DNA of 64,000 bases from Agelaius tricolor (taxonomy: Eukaryota > Chordata > Aves > Passeriformes > Icteridae). The notes beneath the pieces were generated by a model. The model did not search any database. It was not told the origin of the DNA and saw nothing but the letters and a program-made list of their open reading frames with translations. The position numbers were made by a program, and so were the translations under genes. Shown here piece by piece: positions 62,001 to 64,000 of the stretch. The stretch covers positions 51,093,381-51,157,380 of the forward strand of contig JALJCS010000001.1 of the NCBI GenBank assembly GCA_023055355.1, given 5' to 3'. Position 1 is the first letter of the stretch. Each line of letters begins with the position of its first letter.

Positions 62001-63190
62001 CTTGTGTCCCAATAAGCTGTTCTGACACTGCCAGCCAGCTCCTTGTGTCCTGTACCCTGGAGCTCCTCACGTCTCTTGTAAGAGAGGAAAAAGAGAGAAA
62101 CTGTATGTGACATGGCAGTTGGTGATGCAACCACAAAACCAGCTTATCTGGCTTTTTAATAGCATTTTCCTGGATGCAGGTCAGAATATGGTCTGGGATA
62201 GGGTAAAATCCTCTGGCAGGCCAGGCGACCTGTGGGACACCACTTCCTAGGTTGTGTTGAGGCTAACTTCTTGCCAATTAATCTAGTGACTTGAAACAGT
62301 AATTTTAAATCAGCTGTTGTAAAACACATTGCCATACAGAATGCTTCCCTGTTACAGCTTTGCATTATCTGAGAGCAAGGGAGTTATCTTCCCTCCCCCC
62401 TGCCCAAAAAATTCTCTTGTTGTCAAGACAAAATGTCAGAATTTTCCACCCAGGGGAGACACCAGTTCTTTTTTTCCTTGACAGCTCTAGCTCTACTTAC
62501 ATCCATGTGTTGACATCCTTTTGAATCATTTTAGTAATTGGTGCATGAAACTTCATTTTTATTTGAGAACTCTTTAAACTATTTGTTGGTGTTTTCCAGT
62601 TTGGTATTTCTCCTTTTTCACTTTTGTTTTACTCAGATTTGCATAGTATAATTTGTAAAGTAATGCAGTATACCTGAATAGGTTGTAATCTGTAAAGGAG
62701 GAAATGTCATCCTAGTACTGCTGTTCAGCCTTTTTCTTTATTTTTCCCTGCCTTTAATTGTTAAAATTCTAAAGATAAAGCCCTCTGTCAGAATGTTGAC
62801 AAACACTGTTAAGTATTTTTTAAACTTTGAATAATTTCTTTCCTTTCTACAACTGTACTACATAAGCAGAAGTTTCACTTGGTTTCATGCCACCATAAAT
62901 AGTGTTCAGCAGCAGTTCTGTTTTATTCCAGTGAACTAAATGGGCATTTTCTTCTCTGAGCACTCAGCATGCCAGTGCTGATGATGTGTGAGGTTCTCCT
63001 GTACCAGATATAGTCCTTATATCTGAAGCATTCATAATGCTGAGCAGCATTTATGGGTTTACTAATTCATAGCATTATGTCCTCTCTCTCCATAATTAAA
63101 ATCTGCTGTTTGGTACAGTGACACATGGTGACTTAGTGTAAATGACTTCATTAATGTGCTTTGTTTCTCTTGCCCTTGTTTTCCTTCAAG

Positions 63191-63307
63191 GCCAAAGGGT
63201 GCGACATGAGCGGGTTACCAGTTATTCTGACAAATAGGGAGACACCTTCTGTCCAAACTGTTTTGCAGAAATACTGGATGACTTTAAATGTCAAACTACT
63301 GAATGAG
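63191..63307 (+). other. Candidate cassette exon in ARFGEF3 intron 4
   Basis: A 117-bp stretch open in the phase left by exon 4. It is preceded by a strong pyrimidine tract and acceptor (TTGTTTTCCTTCAAG) and followed by a good donor (GAG|GTAAAG). Its length is 39 codons, so inclusion between exon 4 and the next exon would keep frame. The in-frame peptide begins AKGCDMSGLPVILTNRETP and matches nothing I know in ARFGEF3. A second frame reads GDTFCPNCFAEILDDFKC after a stop. It may be a lineage-specific alternative exon, a remnant of another sequence, or chance. Confidence 0.35.
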
Positions 63308-63543
63308 GTAAAGGGCTGTCCTTCCTATCAGGGTTTTCCTCTGAGGGGCAGGATGTGAGAATCACCTGACACACATTGCATCCAAGTTTACTAGCCTGCA
63401 AATGAAGTAAGTCAGAAAAGGCTTCTTTTACAAATCCCACAAAGGGATTAGAGGTGGTTGCAAAATTGTTTTCTTTTTAAATTGTAAAGTTTTGAACCTT
63501 TTCTGTCTTTCTTGGGGGTACTGCTTGCTTTCCTATACACTGT

Positions 63544-63575
63544 GCTTATTTCATGTGCCTCCACATGAAATAAGC
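63544..63575. repeat. 14-bp perfect hairpin
   Basis: GCTTATTTCATGTG, loop CCTC, then the exact reverse complement CACATGAAATAAGC. It is small, without a T-run or any known motif. Confidence 0.85.
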
Positions 63576-63689
63576 TCTTCAATGTGAGAATTGCTTTGTA
63601 CTACAGATATGTACTAAGCACTTAAGGAACTTGGCTAACAATGATAGGCAGCCTTACAATCTAAAAACATTCCCACTTTTTTCCTCTTC

Positions 63690-63805
63690 AAGAGGTCACA
63701 GAATGGTTTGGGTTGAAAGGAACCCTAAAGTTCAGCTAGTTCTAATGCTCCTGCCATGGACAGGGGCACCTTCCACTAGACCAGGTTGTTCAAATCCCCA
63801 TCCAA
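63690..63805 (-). mobile_element. CR1 3' fragment, minus strand
   Basis: TCACAGAATGGTTTGGGTTG, then ATGGACAGGGGCACCTTCCA and CTAGACCAGGTTGTTCAAA are the reverse of the avian CR1 3' region. It ends after CCCCATCCAACC. Confidence 0.9.
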
Positions 63806-63821
63806 CCATTAAAGTATGGAA

Positions 63822-63930
63822 TCACACAGAAACACAGAACAGGCAAGGTTGTAAGGGACCGCAGTGGTTATCTGGTCCAATCTCTCTGCTCAAGCAGGGT
63901 AATCCTAGAGCACATAGCACAGGATGGATA
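63822..63930 (-). mobile_element. Second CR1 3' fragment, minus strand
   Basis: A fresh CR1 3' start (AATCACACAGAAACACAGAA) is followed by GGTTGTAAGGGACCGCAGTG and TCTGGTCCAATCTCTCTGCT, then AAGCAGGGTAATCCTAGAGC. It is a separate, differently diverged insertion next to the first. Confidence 0.85.
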
Positions 63931-64000
63931 AACATTGTGATGTCAGTTTAATTACATTGCACTTCATTTTGTTTCCTGTACATTTTCTTTCAACTGACAT

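Larger units (their letters stand above)
54250..64000 (+). other. ARFGEF3: ARFGEF3 intron 4 (continues past the window)
   Basis: At least 9.7 kb of intron after the GTTAGT donor. It contains a 32-bp-period duplication (59000-59063), an exon-like open stretch (63191-63307), a small hairpin (63544-63575) and two CR1 3' fragments at the right end. The rest is AT-rich with no recognised element. Confidence 0.8.

Overview
The window looks like vertebrate nuclear DNA from a bird, most likely a songbird. Large introns and CpG-island promoters separate small, GT-AG spliced coding exons. The repeats are CR1 non-LTR retrotransposons, several ending in the CR1-type 3' tail, and LTRs that resemble passerine endogenous retroviruses. 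Two genes are recognised from their translated exons: PERP (tetraspan desmosome/apoptosis protein, minus strand, complete) and ARFGEF3/BIG3 (Arf-GEF-like protein, plus strand, first four coding exons). They lie head to head, as I recall for their human orthologues on 6q23-q24.

Layout. 1-6.3 kb is intergenic sequence downstream of PERP. PERP runs right to left: 3'UTR below 7411, exon 3 (7412-7647), exon 2 (8273-8416), a 7.2 kb intron 1, exon 1 (15573-15783), and a CpG-island promoter up to about 16.2 kb. The 16.2-36.4 kb interval between the two promoters has no gene I can support. It holds a 46-bp minisatellite (20341-20570), a CR1 (about 20.73-21.32 kb), two clean solo LTRs with 6-bp target duplications (30196-30847 and 34357-34768), an old CR1-like remnant and a hexanucleotide array (33315-33356). 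The ARFGEF3 CpG island spans about 36.43-37.6 kb. Its coding exons are 37248-37332, 38409-38460, 51416-51497 and 54118-54249; intron 4 continues past the right edge.

The most unusual structures are in ARFGEF3 introns. (1) 39121-40010 is an 890-bp retroviral derivative flanked by AACCA duplications. It has a full LTR, a tRNA-Lys-type primer binding site and a short leader, but ends in an inverted copy of its own U3 terminus, so both outer ends are the same viral end (161-bp inverted repeats, 4 mismatches by eye). (2) 40725-40825 is a 48-bp hairpin with one mismatch and a 5-nt loop, probably a recent template-switch event. (3) 63191-63307 is an exon-like, phase-0, 117-bp open stretch with good splice sites in intron 4 that matches nothing I know in ARFGEF3.

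No prokaryotic features, CRISPR arrays, tRNA or rRNA genes were seen. All repeat-family names come from recognition by eye, not a database search.
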